From NCBI GenBank assembly GCA_022767345.1, contig JALEOD010000056.1, positions 22,462 through 86,461 on the forward strand: DNA of 64,000 nucleotides, read 5' to 3'. Position 1 is the stretch's first letter. Each line of letters starts with the position of its first letter. Shown here one piece after another: positions 24,782 through 34,216 of the stretch. The notes under the pieces were generated by a model. That model saw only the letters and a list, made by a program, of their open reading frames with translations. It searched no databases and was not told the DNA's origin. A program made the position numbers and the translations under genes. Source of the stretch: Emergencia sp. GTDB lineage: Bacteria; Bacillota; Clostridia; Peptostreptococcales; Anaerovoracaceae.

Positions 24782-25495
24782 ATGAATCTTGCAATCGTAG
24801 GAACAGGTACTATGGGGCGCATTGTCAGGGATATGGCACTGCAGAATCCTGGTATCGATAAGGTATATAATATTGAACCGGCTTTGGGAGAGAGACTGGA
24901 GGATATCAAGGAACCTGATGTTGTGATTGATTTCAGCCATCCGGGGGCTTTAGACGGAATCTGCAGCTATATTGCAGAAAAGCAGGGGCGTGTGGGTGTA
25001 GTTTTCGCGACGACAGGCTATACAAAGGAAGAGGAAGAAAGGATTCGGAAGCTGGCGGAGTCTGCGCCGGTCATTAAAAGTTCCAACTTTTCTTATGGAA
25101 TCAGTTCTTTGAAAAAGATTGTAGGCTATGCGGTGCCGCTTTTGTCGGATTGTTCCGATATGGAGATTATCGAAAAGCATCACAACCAGAAGGTTGATTC
25201 CCCCAGCGGTACAGCCCTTGCGCTGGCAAAAGTCTGCGATCCTTTAGGGGAGCGGGAGCGTAAATATGGACGCTGTGGAGAGGAAAAAAGAAAAAATGAA
25301 ATAGGCATTCACAGTGTGCGGGGCGGTACTATCTTCGGCGAACATACGGTACTGTTTGCCATGAAGGACGAGGTCATTGAGATTAAGCACACTGCGTTTT
25401 CCAAAGCTATTTTTGCCAAAGGCGCTATTGAAGCAGCCCAGTGGCTGACCGGAAGAAAGCCGGGCATGTATTCTATTGAAGATGTATTCTATTGA
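24782..25495 (+). CDS. dapB: 4-hydroxy-tetrahydrodipicolinate reductase
   Basis: Lysine/diaminopimelate pathway enzyme reducing HTPA with NAD(P)H. The Rossmann motif is AIVGTGTMGRIV, and the catalytic/substrate region is EKHHNQKVDSPSGTALALAK (HH and K, conserved in DapB). Length 237 is within range. ATG 24782 is set by AAGGAG seven bases upstream; the longer frame begins inside the antiporter gene. Lack of other dap genes nearby means it is separately placed. Confidence 0.94.
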   Translation: MNLAIVGTGTMGRIVRDMALQNPGIDKVYNIEPALGERLEDIKEPDVVIDFSHPGALDGICSYIAEKQGRVGVVFATTGYTKEEEERIRKLAESAPVIKSSNFSYGISSLKKIVGYAVPLLSDCSDMEIIEKHHNQKVDSPSGTALALAKVCDPLGERERKYGRCGEEKRKNEIGIHSVRGGTIFGEHTVLFAMKDEVIEIKHTAFSKAIFAKGAIEAAQWLTGRKPGMYSIEDVFY

Positions 25496-25520
25496 CTTTC
25501 TATGGATTTTGTGGTAGAAC
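25492..25520 (+). promoter_or_regulatory. Possible promoter of the CYTH gene
   Basis: TTGACT (25492-25497), 17 bases, TAGAAC (25515-25520); overlaps the dapB stop. Confidence 0.5.
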
Positions 25521-25557
25521 ATAGACTATGACAGAATCCATGAGATGAGAGGGAACT

Positions 25558-26175
25558 ATGGAAATTGAACTGAAGTATGCGGTAAAAGATGAGGCTGTAA
25601 TCGAACAGATTTTAAGGGATCCTTATCTGGAAAGCATTAAAGACAAGGACACAGAAGAAGAACTTGAGATGCACGCGGTGTATTTCGATACTGAAGACAG
25701 AAGATTTTTCAGAGAAGGAATTGCCTTTCGCGTCAGAAAAGAAGGCAGTAAGTTAGTTGCAACGCTTAAATGGAACGGCTCCAGCGAGGATGGCATGCAT
25801 AAGCGCGAGGAAATCAATGTGCCGGTAGACGATGAATCCAAGCTGACGACACCGGACATTCAAATCTTTGACCAAAGTGAGATGTGTCAGGTGCTGACCG
25901 ATTTAGTAGGGCGGAGAAAGCTGGTGCCGCTGATGGATATATACTTTGTGCGCAGACAGGTAAGAATTGATACCGGCAAATCGATTAATGAACTTTCTGT
26001 CGATGTAGGAAAGATTATCTGCGGCGAAAAAACTGTGCCTATTTCTGAAATGGAAATTGAACTTTATTCCGGCGATGAAGAGGATATGATTGATCTGGGA
26101 CAGAGAATTTCAGAAAAATATGGCCTTGAAGCGGAGAATAGGAGCAAATATAAGAGAGGATTGGACCTCATTTAA
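25558..26175 (+). CDS. CYTH-domain triphosphate tunnel protein
   Basis: 205-residue CYTH/TTM-fold protein. The N-terminal EIELKY is the hallmark ExExK motif. Alternating charged strands follow (AFRVRKEGSKLVATLKWNG, VRRQVRIDTGKSINELSVDV, MEIELYSGDEEDM), which line the tunnel that binds triphosphate and two metal ions. Family members are inorganic triphosphatases, thiamine triphosphatases or adenylate cyclases; the choice cannot be made from the sequence. Monocistronic, with promoter and terminator. Confidence 0.88.
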   Translation: MEIELKYAVKDEAVIEQILRDPYLESIKDKDTEEELEMHAVYFDTEDRRFFREGIAFRVRKEGSKLVATLKWNGSSEDGMHKREEINVPVDDESKLTTPDIQIFDQSEMCQVLTDLVGRRKLVPLMDIYFVRRQVRIDTGKSINELSVDVGKIICGEKTVPISEMEIELYSGDEEDMIDLGQRISEKYGLEAENRSKYKRGLDLI

Positions 26176-26177
26176 AG

Positions 26178-26206
26178 AAAATGACTGTTTTTAGCAGTCA
26201 TTTTTG
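26178..26206 (+). terminator. Intrinsic terminator after the CYTH gene
   Basis: Arms AATGACTG and CAGTCATT with loop TTTTTAG, followed by TTTTG. Confidence 0.85.
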
Positions 26207-26215
26207 TTAGAATCC

Positions 26216-26244
26216 TTTACTTTGTGCGTCAAAAAGTGTATAAT
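26216..26244 (+). promoter_or_regulatory. Promoter of tig (and clpPX)
   Basis: TTTACT (26216-26221), 17 bases, TATAAT (26239-26244), 72 bases before the tig ATG. Confidence 0.7.
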
Positions 26245-26316
26245 AATATGCATTCTATGTTCAGAATTGAATGTAGAACCAATGAACTTGCTAAAATTTT
26301 AGGAGGATATATATCA

Positions 26317-27636
26317 ATGAAAACAACTTTTATTTCCAAAGAAAACAACCAGGTGAAGTTTACTATGGATTTTACTGCAGAAGAATTTGAGGCTGCAGTC
26401 GTAAAGGCTTATCAGGCATCTAAGAATCAGTTTATGATAGATGGTTTCAGAAAGGGCAAAGCCCCAAGAAGCATCATCGAAAAGCATTACGGAGAAGGTA
26501 TCTTCTTTGAAGACGCAATCAATAACCTGTTCCAGGAAAGCTATCCGCAGGCAATTCGTGAACTGCAGCTTGAGGTTATTGACAGCCCTGCTGCCGAATT
26601 CTCTGAAATCGGTAAAGGCAAACCGCTGACTATCACCATTACTGTAGCCGTATATCCGGTAGTAGAAGTGAAGGATTACTTCGGCGTAGAGGTAGAAGAA
26701 ACTGTACAGACTGTTGAGGCCGAAGCTGTAGAGAAAGAAATCGAAATGCTGCAGAAAAGAAATGCACGGATGGTAGTTGCAGAAAGACCGGTTGAGGATG
26801 GCGATACCGTTATTTTGGACTACTCCGGTTTTGTAGGTGAAGAACAGTTTGAAGGCGGCACTGCAGAAAGACAGGAACTTAAGATTGGCTCCGGCATGTT
26901 TATTCCGGGCTTTGAAGAACAGCTGGTGGGCGTAAAAGCAGGTGAAGATAAGGATGTAAATGTAACATTCCCTGAAGAATATCACGCACCGGAACTCGCC
27001 GGAAAAGAAGCAGTTTTCCACTGCCATATCCACGAAGTGAAAGTAGAAGAACTTCCTGTACTGGATGACGAATTCGCAAAAGATGTCAGCGAATATGACA
27101 CTTTAGATGAATTAAAGAAAGCAACTGAGGAAAGACTACAGACAAATGCTGACGCAATGGCTCTTAACGCTGCAAAAGACGCTGTCATCGAAAAGGTTTA
27201 TGAAGCAAATAAACCAGAAGTGCCGGCTGTTATGGTTGAGGATGAAATTGACAGAATGGCGCAGGAACTGGATCATCAGCTGAGATATCAGGGACTTTCC
27301 TTAGAGCAGTATCTGCAGTTCTTACAGAAAGAGCCTAAGGACTTCAGAGAAGAACTTCGTGAAGATGCTGCTAAAAAGGTAGGAACCAGACTGGTTCTGA
27401 TGTCCATCGTAGAAGCTGAGAAGGTAGAAGTTTCAGAAGAAGAATTGGAAACTGAACTGAAAGACATGGCAAATGCATACAATACAGATGTAGAACAGAT
27501 CAGAGAAATGATCGGAACAGACAATCTGACTTTCTTTAAGAAGGACATCCAGCTGAAGAAAGTCATCGACATGCTGTATGACAAGGCAAAAGTCAGCAAG
27601 GTTGAAAAGAAAGCTGAGGAGCCTAAAGAGGCTTAA
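26317..27636 (+). CDS. tig: Trigger factor, ribosome-associated chaperone
   Basis: Binds near the ribosome exit tunnel and shelters nascent chains. Domains: ribosome-binding N-terminal domain with the signature region IDGFRKGKAPRSIIEKHYG (about 35-55), FKBP-type peptidyl-prolyl isomerase domain (about 160-245) and C-terminal helical chaperone arms (about 250-420). Length 439 is normal. ATG 26317 follows AGGAGG at 26301-26306; the longer frame upstream lacks a ribosome site. It heads the tig-clpP-clpX-lon-engB block found in Bacillota. Confidence 0.96.
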   Translation: MKTTFISKENNQVKFTMDFTAEEFEAAVVKAYQASKNQFMIDGFRKGKAPRSIIEKHYGEGIFFEDAINNLFQESYPQAIRELQLEVIDSPAAEFSEIGKGKPLTITITVAVYPVVEVKDYFGVEVEETVQTVEAEAVEKEIEMLQKRNARMVVAERPVEDGDTVILDYSGFVGEEQFEGGTAERQELKIGSGMFIPGFEEQLVGVKAGEDKDVNVTFPEEYHAPELAGKEAVFHCHIHEVKVEELPVLDDEFAKDVSEYDTLDELKKATEERLQTNADAMALNAAKDAVIEKVYEANKPEVPAVMVEDEIDRMAQELDHQLRYQGLSLEQYLQFLQKEPKDFREELREDAAKKVGTRLVLMSIVEAEKVEVSEEELETELKDMANAYNTDVEQIREMIGTDNLTFFKKDIQLKKVIDMLYDKAKVSKVEKKAEEPKEA

Positions 27637-27672
27637 GGCATAAACAAACAGAAATAAGGGGGACATAAAAGA

Positions 27673-28254
27673 ATGGCTTTAGTACCATATGTGATTGAAC
27701 AGACCGGCAGAGGAGAACGCTCCTATGATATTTATTCAAGACTATTAAAGGACAGAATTATTTTTCTGGCAGACGAGATTAACGACCAAATTGCCAGTCT
27801 GGTGGTAGCGCAGCTGCTGTTCTTAGAAGCGGAGGATCCTGAGAAAGATATTTGTATTTACATCAATAGCCCCGGCGGTTCTGTAACCGCCGGCATGGCT
27901 ATTTATGATACCATGCAGTATATCAAGTGTGACGTATCCACCATCTGTGTGGGACTCGCAGCCAGCATGGGTGCATTCCTTCTGTCCTCAGGGAAAAAAG
28001 GTAAGAGATATGCACTTCCTAACGCGGAGGTGATGATTCATCAGCCGCTGGGCGGTGCCAAAGGGCAGGCTTCTGATATCAAGATTCATGCAGAATGGAT
28101 TCTGAAAACCAAGGAGAAACTCAATCAGATTCTCAGCGAAAATACCGGACAGGATTTGGCTACCATCGAAAGAGATACAGACCGGGATAACTTCATGAGT
28201 GCAGAAGACGCTGCAGCTTATGGATTAATCGATAAAGTGATTACATCCAAGTAA
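27673..28254 (+). CDS. clpP: ATP-dependent Clp protease proteolytic subunit
   Basis: Serine peptidase that forms the 14-mer barrel docking with ClpX. Catalytic Ser in [16 protein letters not shown], His in [14 protein letters not shown] and Asp in [10 protein letters not shown]. Length 193 is standard and the start [20 protein letters not shown] is typical. It lies 36 bases after tig and 21 before clpX, and is probably co-transcribed with both. Confidence 0.98.
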   Translation: MALVPYVIEQTGRGERSYDIYSRLLKDRIIFLADEINDQIASLVVAQLLFLEAEDPEKDICIYINSPGGSVTAGMAIYDTMQYIKCDVSTICVGLAASMGAFLLSSGKKGKRYALPNAEVMIHQPLGGAKGQASDIKIHAEWILKTKEKLNQILSENTGQDLATIERDTDRDNFMSAEDAAAYGLIDKVITSK

Positions 28255-28275
28255 ATTAAGTAGAGGGGGATATTT

Positions 28276-29553
28276 ATGTCAGAAGTATTTGGCGATACAA
28301 AAGAACTGAGATGTTCTTTCTGCGGAAAACCGCAGAGTCAGGTCAGGCGCCTTGTAGCCGGGCCGGGCATTTATATATGTGATGAATGTGTAGACATGTG
28401 TCTTGGCATCATAGAAGAGGCTGAACGCGATGAACAGATGTCCGCGGTCAAGCCGGTTCATTATCATCTGCCAAAACCAAGGGAAATCTTTGATACCCTG
28501 TCCGATTATGTCATTGGGCAGGATTCGGCAAAGAGGGCTTTGGCTGTAGCAGTATACAATCACTATAAGAGAATTAACAGAGTTGGCGATAAGGACATGG
28601 ATATTGACCTGCAGAAGAGTAATATCGTCATGATTGGACCGACCGGTTCCGGTAAGACACTGCTTGCCCAGACACTGGCAAAGCTTTTAAATGTGCCTTT
28701 TGCCATTGCCGACGCGACAGCGCTGACGGAGGCCGGATATGTTGGTGAAGACGTAGAGAATATCCTGCTTCGCCTGCTTCAGGCAGCAGATTTTGATATA
28801 GAAAAGGCGCAGAAGGGCATTATTTATGTTGACGAAATCGATAAGATTGCCAGAAAGTCAGACAATCCGTCCATTACCAGAGACGTCAGCGGCGAGGGTG
28901 TGCAGCAGGCGCTTTTGAAGATTCTGGAAGGTACTGTTGCCAATGTTCCGCCTCAGGGAGGTCGTAAACATCCCCATCAGGAGTTTATTCAGTTTGATAC
29001 CAGCAATGTGCTGTTTATCTGCGGCGGAGCCTTTGACGGTCTTGAAAGCATCATTCAGAGAAGAATGGGCGAAAGGGTAATCGGTTTCAACCATGCAATG
29101 ACGCCTCTGCAGAAAGATGACGGCAAGCTTCTTTCGGAGATTCAGCCGGAAGACCTTCTGAAATTCGGACTGATTCCGGAATTTATCGGAAGATTGCCTG
29201 TATTGGTTACGCTTCAGGAACTGGATGAAGCGGCGCTGGTGCGTATTATGCGTGAGCCTAAGAATGCGCTGATTAAGCAGTATAAGAAGCTTTTTGAGAT
29301 GGACGACGTGGAACTTGAGATTGAGGACGAGGCGGTCAGCGCTATTGCCAAGAAAGCAATTGAGAGAAAGACCGGTGCCAGAGGTCTGCGCAGCATTTTT
29401 GAAAAAGCGATGAATGACATTATGTTCGAGATTCCGTCAAGGGATGATGTCACAAAATGTATCATAACGAGGGAAACCATCGAGGAGGGAAAAGAACCGA
29501 CTCTGGTAACAGATGAAAATAAGGATACAGACAGAGAGGCCGATGCCTCATAA
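28276..29553 (+). CDS. clpX: Clp protease ATP-binding unfoldase
   Basis: AAA+ unfoldase that recognises substrates and feeds them to ClpP. N-terminal C4 zinc-binding domain (CSFCGK ... CDECVDMC, about 12-40), Walker [13 protein letters not shown], Walker [11 protein letters not shown], pore loop GYVGED and the sensor-2 domain at the C-terminus ([12 protein letters not shown]). Length 425. Its stop is followed by a GC-rich hairpin and the folded leader of lon. Confidence 0.98.
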   Translation: MSEVFGDTKELRCSFCGKPQSQVRRLVAGPGIYICDECVDMCLGIIEEAERDEQMSAVKPVHYHLPKPREIFDTLSDYVIGQDSAKRALAVAVYNHYKRINRVGDKDMDIDLQKSNIVMIGPTGSGKTLLAQTLAKLLNVPFAIADATALTEAGYVGEDVENILLRLLQAADFDIEKAQKGIIYVDEIDKIARKSDNPSITRDVSGEGVQQALLKILEGTVANVPPQGGRKHPHQEFIQFDTSNVLFICGGAFDGLESIIQRRMGERVIGFNHAMTPLQKDDGKLLSEIQPEDLLKFGLIPEFIGRLPVLVTLQELDEAALVRIMREPKNALIKQYKKLFEMDDVELEIEDEAVSAIAKKAIERKTGARGLRSIFEKAMNDIMFEIPSRDDVTKCIITRETIEEGKEPTLVTDENKDTDREADAS

Positions 29554-29557
29554 GACA

Positions 29558-29577
29558 GGCGGCTGGCGGCCGCCTTT
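29558..29577 (+). terminator. Probable terminator after clpX
   Basis: GGCGGC and GCCGCC with a five-base loop, followed by only TTT. A TATAAT at 29580-29585 directly after it may be the -10 of lon, but no -35 is evident. Confidence 0.5.
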
Positions 29578-29593
29578 CGTATAATGATACGAC

Positions 29594-29763
29594 TAGCGTC
29601 TAGCCAGGTACATTCGTACTTGGGACGCTAAAGCATAAGGTTCGTTTAGACAATTGAAGCCCTGGCCCGATTCACAAAGGGAATCGTTGGCAGGTCTTAT
29701 GCACAAAATTCCAAAATCCTGATTTTGTGAATTTTACTGTCACTTACGTTCTTGGAACGAACC
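29594..29763 (+). ncRNA. Folded leader RNA before lon, possible pseudoknot
   Basis: A 170-base stretch in the 224-base clpX-lon gap is almost fully self-complementary. P1: TAGCGTC/GACGCTA continues, after a bulge, into CCAGGTAC/GTACTTGG with loop ATTC (29594-29630). P2: GCATAAG (29632)/CTTATGC (29695), enclosing a stem with CCTG/CAGG and GATTC/GAATC. P4: CACAAAAT/ATTTTGTG (29702-29729). GGTTCGTT (29639-29646) is perfectly complementary to AACGAACC (29756-29763), which crosses P2 and ends five bases before the lon AGGAGG site. It matches no RNA family I know. A regulatory leader or an independent RNA are both possible. Confidence 0.62.
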
Positions 29764-29777
29764 ATTAGGAGGAAGAG

Positions 29778-32117
29778 ATGATAGAAGAAAACAAAGTGAT
29801 TTTTCCTTGTATTCCGCTTCGGGGTGTATCTATTTTTCCAAATACAGTAATTCATTTCGATGTGGGACGGGAAAAGTCTATTCATGCTTTAGAAAAGGCA
29901 ATGGCAGACGATAAACTGCTCTTTGTATCGACTCAGAAAGATGATAATGTCCTGATTCCTACATTTGACGATATTTATACAATCGGTACTATTGTCAGAA
30001 TCAAACAGATGCTGAAGATTCAGGGCGACGCTGTCAGGGTGTTGGTGGAAGGCGTCTGCAGAGCACAGTTGATTCAGCCTTTAGAGGAAGAGGAATTCAT
30101 GTCCTGCACAGTGAAAGTGCTGGAAGAAGAATTGGATATGGAACAGCTCTTGCCTGAAGATAAGGCGGCAATAAAGCTTTTAACAGAGTCTTTCATTGAA
30201 TATGCGGCACTGACGGGACAGGTCAGCGATGATTTAGTCGATAAGGCGATTTCCAGCGAAAGTCCGCTGGCTGTTGTGGACAAAATTACAAATGAGCTTT
30301 TGATTCGCACAAATCGCAAACAGAAGGTACTTGAAGCTTTGGATTTTTCTGAAAGAGTACAGATACTGACGGCTATAATTGCTGAGGAAAATGAAATCGC
30401 AGTCATTGAAAAAGAACTTTCGAAGAAAGTCAAAGAAAATATCGACCATAATCAGAAAGAGTACTTCCTGAGAGAGAAGATGAAGGCTATTCAGGAAGAG
30501 CTGGGTGTCAACGAGGACGCAGGTATGGAGGCTGCAGACTGGCTCAAAGAACTGGAAGAACTGCATCTGTCAGAAAAAGTCGAGGAGAAAATCAAAAAAG
30601 AAATTAACAAGTTTTCTAAGATGATGCCGTCTTCTGCAGAAGCAACGGTAATCAGAAACTATGTGGAGACGATTTTGGCGCTGCCTTGGAATCAAGCATC
30701 TAAGGTAAATGTAAACCTGAAAAAGGCAGAGAAAATTCTCAACGAAGATCACTATGGACTGGACAAGGTGAAGGAAAGAGTACTGGAGTATCTGGCGGTC
30801 ATTCATCTGTCTAAAGCAATAAAAGGACCTATCCTGTGTCTTGTAGGACCTCCGGGGGTAGGTAAGACTTCTATTGCCCGTTCCATCGCAAAGGCGTCCG
30901 GCAGAGAATTTGTCAGAATGTCTCTGGGTGGCGTACGTGATGAAGCCGAAATCAGAGGGCACAGAAGAACCTATATTGGCGCGATTCCGGGCAGAGTAAT
31001 TTCCTGCATCAAAGACGCAGGTACCAATAATCCAGTATTTCTTTTTGATGAAGTAGATAAAATCGGTGCGGATTTTAAGGGTGATCCGGCATCAGCGCTC
31101 CTTGAAGTGCTGGATCCGGAGCAGAACAATACGTTTACAGATCATTTCCTGGAAGTGCCTTTTGATCTTTCCAGGGTTATGTTCATTACGACGGCAAATT
31201 CTACCGATACCATTCCAAGACCGCTTCTTGACAGAATGGAGATTGTAGAGGTTCCGGGCTATACCGAGGAAGAGAAGGTGAAGATTGCCCAGAGATATTT
31301 AATTCCAAAGAAAGTGAAGGAGCATGGGCTGAAGAAAGATAACATCAAGATTTCCGAGAGAGCAGTCCATGACCTGATTAACTACTACACCAGAGAGTCC
31401 GGCGTCAGAAATCTGGAGCGAGAGGTTGCTAACCTCTGCCGAAAGGTTGCTCGTAAGATTGTTTCCGCAAAGGCTAAATCTTACAGTATTACTCCGTCCA
31501 ATCTGGAAAAGTATCTGGGAAAACACAGATTCCACTTCGATATAGTAGAAGGGGAGAATCAGGTAGGCGTTACCACAGGGCTTGCATGGACTGCGGTAGG
31601 CGGCGATACCCTGCAGATTGAGACTACTGCGGTTGCAGGCAGCGGTAAACTGGTTCTGACCGGTCAGCTGGGTGATGTGATGCAGGAGTCCGCAAAAGCA
31701 GGAATCAGTTACATTCGTTCTGTTGCAGATGAACTGGGCATTGAGGAAGATTTTTACAAGAAATATGATTTGCATGTTCACGTGCCGGAGGGCGCAGTAC
31801 CAAAGGACGGTCCGTCTGCAGGCGTAACCATGTGCACCGCAGTGATTTCTACTTTGACAGATACGCCGGTAAGACGGGATGTTGCCATGACCGGTGAGGT
31901 GACTCTTCGCGGAAAGGTTCTTCCGGTTGGCGGCATCAGAGAAAAGGTGCTGGCAGCCCACAGGGCAGGTATTAAGAAAGTACTTCTTCCGAAGGATAAT
32001 GCACCTGATATTGACGAAATTCCAAACACTGTCCGCAGGAAGATGGAATTCGTATTGATTGATCATGTAAGCAAAGCCCTTGACGAAGCGCTGGTAAAAA
32101 AAGCAGGTAAATCATGA
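29778..32117 (+). CDS. lon: ATP-dependent protease Lon
   Basis: AAA+ serine protease for damaged and regulatory proteins. N-terminal substrate-binding domain (about 1-205, VIFPCIPLRGVSIFPNTVIH), coiled linker, AAA+ module with Walker A GPPGVGKTSIA and Walker B PVFLFDEVDKIG, and the C-terminal peptidase domain with the Ser-Lys dyad (KDGPSAGVTMCTA, then a Lys in GIKKVLLPKDN). Length 779 is standard. AGGAGG precedes the ATG by seven bases, just after the long-range pairing element of the leader. It overlaps engB by four bases. Confidence 0.98.
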   Translation: MIEENKVIFPCIPLRGVSIFPNTVIHFDVGREKSIHALEKAMADDKLLFVSTQKDDNVLIPTFDDIYTIGTIVRIKQMLKIQGDAVRVLVEGVCRAQLIQPLEEEEFMSCTVKVLEEELDMEQLLPEDKAAIKLLTESFIEYAALTGQVSDDLVDKAISSESPLAVVDKITNELLIRTNRKQKVLEALDFSERVQILTAIIAEENEIAVIEKELSKKVKENIDHNQKEYFLREKMKAIQEELGVNEDAGMEAADWLKELEELHLSEKVEEKIKKEINKFSKMMPSSAEATVIRNYVETILALPWNQASKVNVNLKKAEKILNEDHYGLDKVKERVLEYLAVIHLSKAIKGPILCLVGPPGVGKTSIARSIAKASGREFVRMSLGGVRDEAEIRGHRRTYIGAIPGRVISCIKDAGTNNPVFLFDEVDKIGADFKGDPASALLEVLDPEQNNTFTDHFLEVPFDLSRVMFITTANSTDTIPRPLLDRMEIVEVPGYTEEEKVKIAQRYLIPKKVKEHGLKKDNIKISERAVHDLINYYTRESGVRNLEREVANLCRKVARKIVSAKAKSYSITPSNLEKYLGKHRFHFDIVEGENQVGVTTGLAWTAVGGDTLQIETTAVAGSGKLVLTGQLGDVMQESAKAGISYIRSVADELGIEEDFYKKYDLHVHVPEGAVPKDGPSAGVTMCTAVISTLTDTPVRRDVAMTGEVTLRGKVLPVGGIREKVLAAHRAGIKKVLLPKDNAPDIDEIPNTVRRKMEFVLIDHVSKALDEALVKKAGKS

Positions 32118-32701
32118 GAATTATAAAATCAGATTTAGATACGGTGGCGGTAAAACCGAGCCAGTATCCGCCGGATACTATGCCGGAGATTGCCTTTGCG
32201 GGTCGTTCCAACGTGGGAAAATCCTCTCTTTTGAATCTGCTCACAAACCGGAAAAAGCTGGCGAGAGTCAGCGGAAGCCCGGGTAAAACGAGAACGATCA
32301 ACTTTTACCTTGTCAACGACGCATTTAGAATTGTGGATTTGCCGGGTTACGGCTATGCAAAGGTTTCAAAAAGTACGACAGAAAACTGGGGCGACATGAT
32401 GGAGACTTATTTCCGAAACCGGGAGGGTCTTCGCAAGGTCGTGCAGCTTGTAGATATCAGACATAAACCCAGTGCGCAGGATGTGCAGATGTATGAATAC
32501 CTGCGTCACTACAGTCTTGATGGTATTGTCGTTGCAACCAAGGCGGATAAAGTGTCCAGAAATGAGATGCAGAAGAATATTGCGCTGATTCGCAAAACAC
32601 TGCAGCTGTCTAAAGAAGATAAGGTTATTGCTGTTTCAGCACTGAAAAAAACAGGCTGTGAAGAGTTGCTTTGCGAAATAGAAAGAATTCTGGAGGAGTA
32701 A
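32114..32701 (+). CDS. engB: Ribosome biogenesis GTPase YsxC/EngB
   Basis: Essential GTPase for late 50S assembly. G1 GRSNVGKSSLLN, switch II/G3 DLPGYGYAKVS, G4 TKADKVSR and G5 SALKKTG are all intact. Length 195 is normal. The ATG lies in the ATGA overlap with the lon stop, which is the usual lon-ysxC arrangement and implies coupled translation. Confidence 0.97.
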   Translation: MRIIKSDLDTVAVKPSQYPPDTMPEIAFAGRSNVGKSSLLNLLTNRKKLARVSGSPGKTRTINFYLVNDAFRIVDLPGYGYAKVSKSTTENWGDMMETYFRNREGLRKVVQLVDIRHKPSAQDVQMYEYLRHYSLDGIVVATKADKVSRNEMQKNIALIRKTLQLSKEDKVIAVSALKKTGCEELLCEIERILEE

Positions 32702-32702
32702 T

Positions 32703-33026
32703 ATGCAGTTTATCACGATTAGAGTTTTGATGCGAAGAATTGCAGCGATTACAAGCCTTTTGAAGGACAAGACTGTGCCGCTTCGAAAGAAGGCTCTGGT
32801 GATTTTCGGCATTGTATATTTGATTACGCCCATTGATATCATTCCGGCAGTTTTGTTTCCTTTTGCCCTTTTAGATGATTTGGTTTTGTGGATCTATATT
32901 CTTTGGACGCTGAAAGACGAGTTGGATGTTTACTGGATGGGTGAAAAAACAGAGGATTTATCAAAAAAATTTCGTGACAAAACAATTGTTGAGGGTGTAG
33001 AATTTGATGTAGAAGATAAGGAGTAA
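32703..33026 (+). CDS. DUF1232 / YkvA-like small membrane protein
   Basis: 107 residues with a YkvA-type DUF1232 core: KKALVIFGIVYLITPIDIIP is the conserved segment with the P-x-D-x-I-P motif, followed by LLDDLVLWIYILW. About two hydrophobic segments are present. Function unknown for the family. It begins one base after the engB stop and ends three bases before hpt, so it is part of the same transcription run. Confidence 0.88.
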   Translation: MQFITIRVLMRRIAAITSLLKDKTVPLRKKALVIFGIVYLITPIDIIPAVLFPFALLDDLVLWIYILWTLKDELDVYWMGEKTEDLSKKFRDKTIVEGVEFDVEDKE

Positions 33027-33029
33027 GAC

Positions 33030-33560
33030 ATGGCAGTACAGGAAATCAAAGGTAAGATACTTTTTACCCAGGAAGACATTTGGAAAAGAGCAAAAGAATT
33101 GGGCGAGCAGATCACTTGTGATTATGCGGGAAAAGAACTGATTCTGATTGGAACTTTACGGGGTGCAGTTCCGTGGATGGCAGATATTATGAAGTATATC
33201 GATTTGGATCTTGAAATTGACTTTGTATCGGCATCCAGCTACGGAAGCGGAACCGTCAGCAGCGGTGAAGTGAAGATTAAGAAAGATATTGAGCTTGAGA
33301 TTTCCGGAAAAGAAGTACTGATTATTGAAGATATTATCGACACCGGCAATACCCTGAAGGCACTTAAGGACTATTTCTACATAAAAAATCCAAACAGTGT
33401 AAAAGTCTGCACGCTTTTGGACAAACCATCCAGAAGGACTGCGGATGTAAAGGGTGATTACATTGGTTTTGAAGTGCCGGATTTATTTATCGTCGGATAT
33501 GGCCTTGACTTCGATCAGAAATACAGGAATCTTCCATACATCAGTTATCTGGAAGATTAG
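33030..33560 (+). CDS. hpt: Hypoxanthine phosphoribosyltransferase
   Basis: Purine salvage enzyme converting hypoxanthine or guanine plus PRPP to IMP or GMP. The PRPP-binding motif is VLIIEDIIDTGNTLKAL. The flexible-loop region SASSYGSGTVSSGEVKI and the C-terminal VPDLFIVGYGLDFDQKYRNL are typical of bacterial HPRT. Length 176. It lies three bases after the DUF1232 gene. Confidence 0.96.
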   Translation: MAVQEIKGKILFTQEDIWKRAKELGEQITCDYAGKELILIGTLRGAVPWMADIMKYIDLDLEIDFVSASSYGSGTVSSGEVKIKKDIELEISGKEVLIIEDIIDTGNTLKALKDYFYIKNPNSVKVCTLLDKPSRRTADVKGDYIGFEVPDLFIVGYGLDFDQKYRNLPYISYLED

Positions 33561-33632
33561 TACAGCGTTTCGCAAATAACTAAACCAAAACTTGTTTATT
33601 ATTAATTTTACATAAAAAGGAGATATATAAAA

Positions 33633-34205
33633 ATGGGTTACAAAGTAAACATTGGATTATCCAACAAACATGTACACTTAAGTCAGAAAGATTTGGACGT
33701 TCTTTTCGGAGAGGGTCATCAGCTGACACCGACCAAGGATTTGGTTCAGCCGGGACAGTTCGCTTCCGAAGAGAAAGTTGATATTGTAGGTCCTAAGAAG
33801 ACTTTGACAGGAATCAGAGTATTGGGACCTGTTCGTCCTGAAACACAGGTTGAGCTTGCTTTAACAGATGCAAGAACCATCGGCATCAAAGCACCGGTCA
33901 GAGAATCAGGCAAGCTGGAAGGAACTCCTGGCTGCAAGCTGGTTGGACCTTGTGGTGAAGTGGAACTTGACCACGGTGTAATTGCTGCACTGAGACACGT
34001 TCATTTAAACGACGAACAGGCGGCAGAAGCCGGCGTAAAAGACGGCGACTGGGTGAGCATTAAAATCGAAGGTGAAAGAGGTCTTATCTTTGACAATGTG
34101 CTGGTTAGAGCCGGTGCTAAGCACGAAAAAGAAGTACACCTTGACACAGATGAAGGAAATGCTGCAGGCTGTGGTCCTGACGCAGTTTGCGAAATCATTA
34201 AATAA
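33633..34205 (+). CDS. pduL: Phosphate propanoyltransferase (PduL type)
   Basis: Zinc enzyme that transfers an acyl group between CoA and phosphate (acetyl- or propionyl-CoA to acyl phosphate). Metal-ligand motifs visible are SNKHVHLSQKD, LRHVHLNDEQ and EVHLDTDEGNAAG. Length 190 fits PduL. It starts directly at the catalytic domain, with no N-terminal encapsulation peptide, and no microcompartment genes are nearby. It is therefore probably a cytosolic phosphotransacetylase for ATP formation. AAAGGAGAT precedes the ATG. Confidence 0.93.
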   Translation: MGYKVNIGLSNKHVHLSQKDLDVLFGEGHQLTPTKDLVQPGQFASEEKVDIVGPKKTLTGIRVLGPVRPETQVELALTDARTIGIKAPVRESGKLEGTPGCKLVGPCGEVELDHGVIAALRHVHLNDEQAAEAGVKDGDWVSIKIEGERGLIFDNVLVRAGAKHEKEVHLDTDEGNAAGCGPDAVCEIIK

Positions 34206-34216
34206 AACAAATAAGA

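Noticed and set aside
29594..29763. Known riboswitch classes (lysine, SAM, cobalamin, glycine) before lon
   Set aside because: None of the core consensus sequences is present, and lon is not a usual target.
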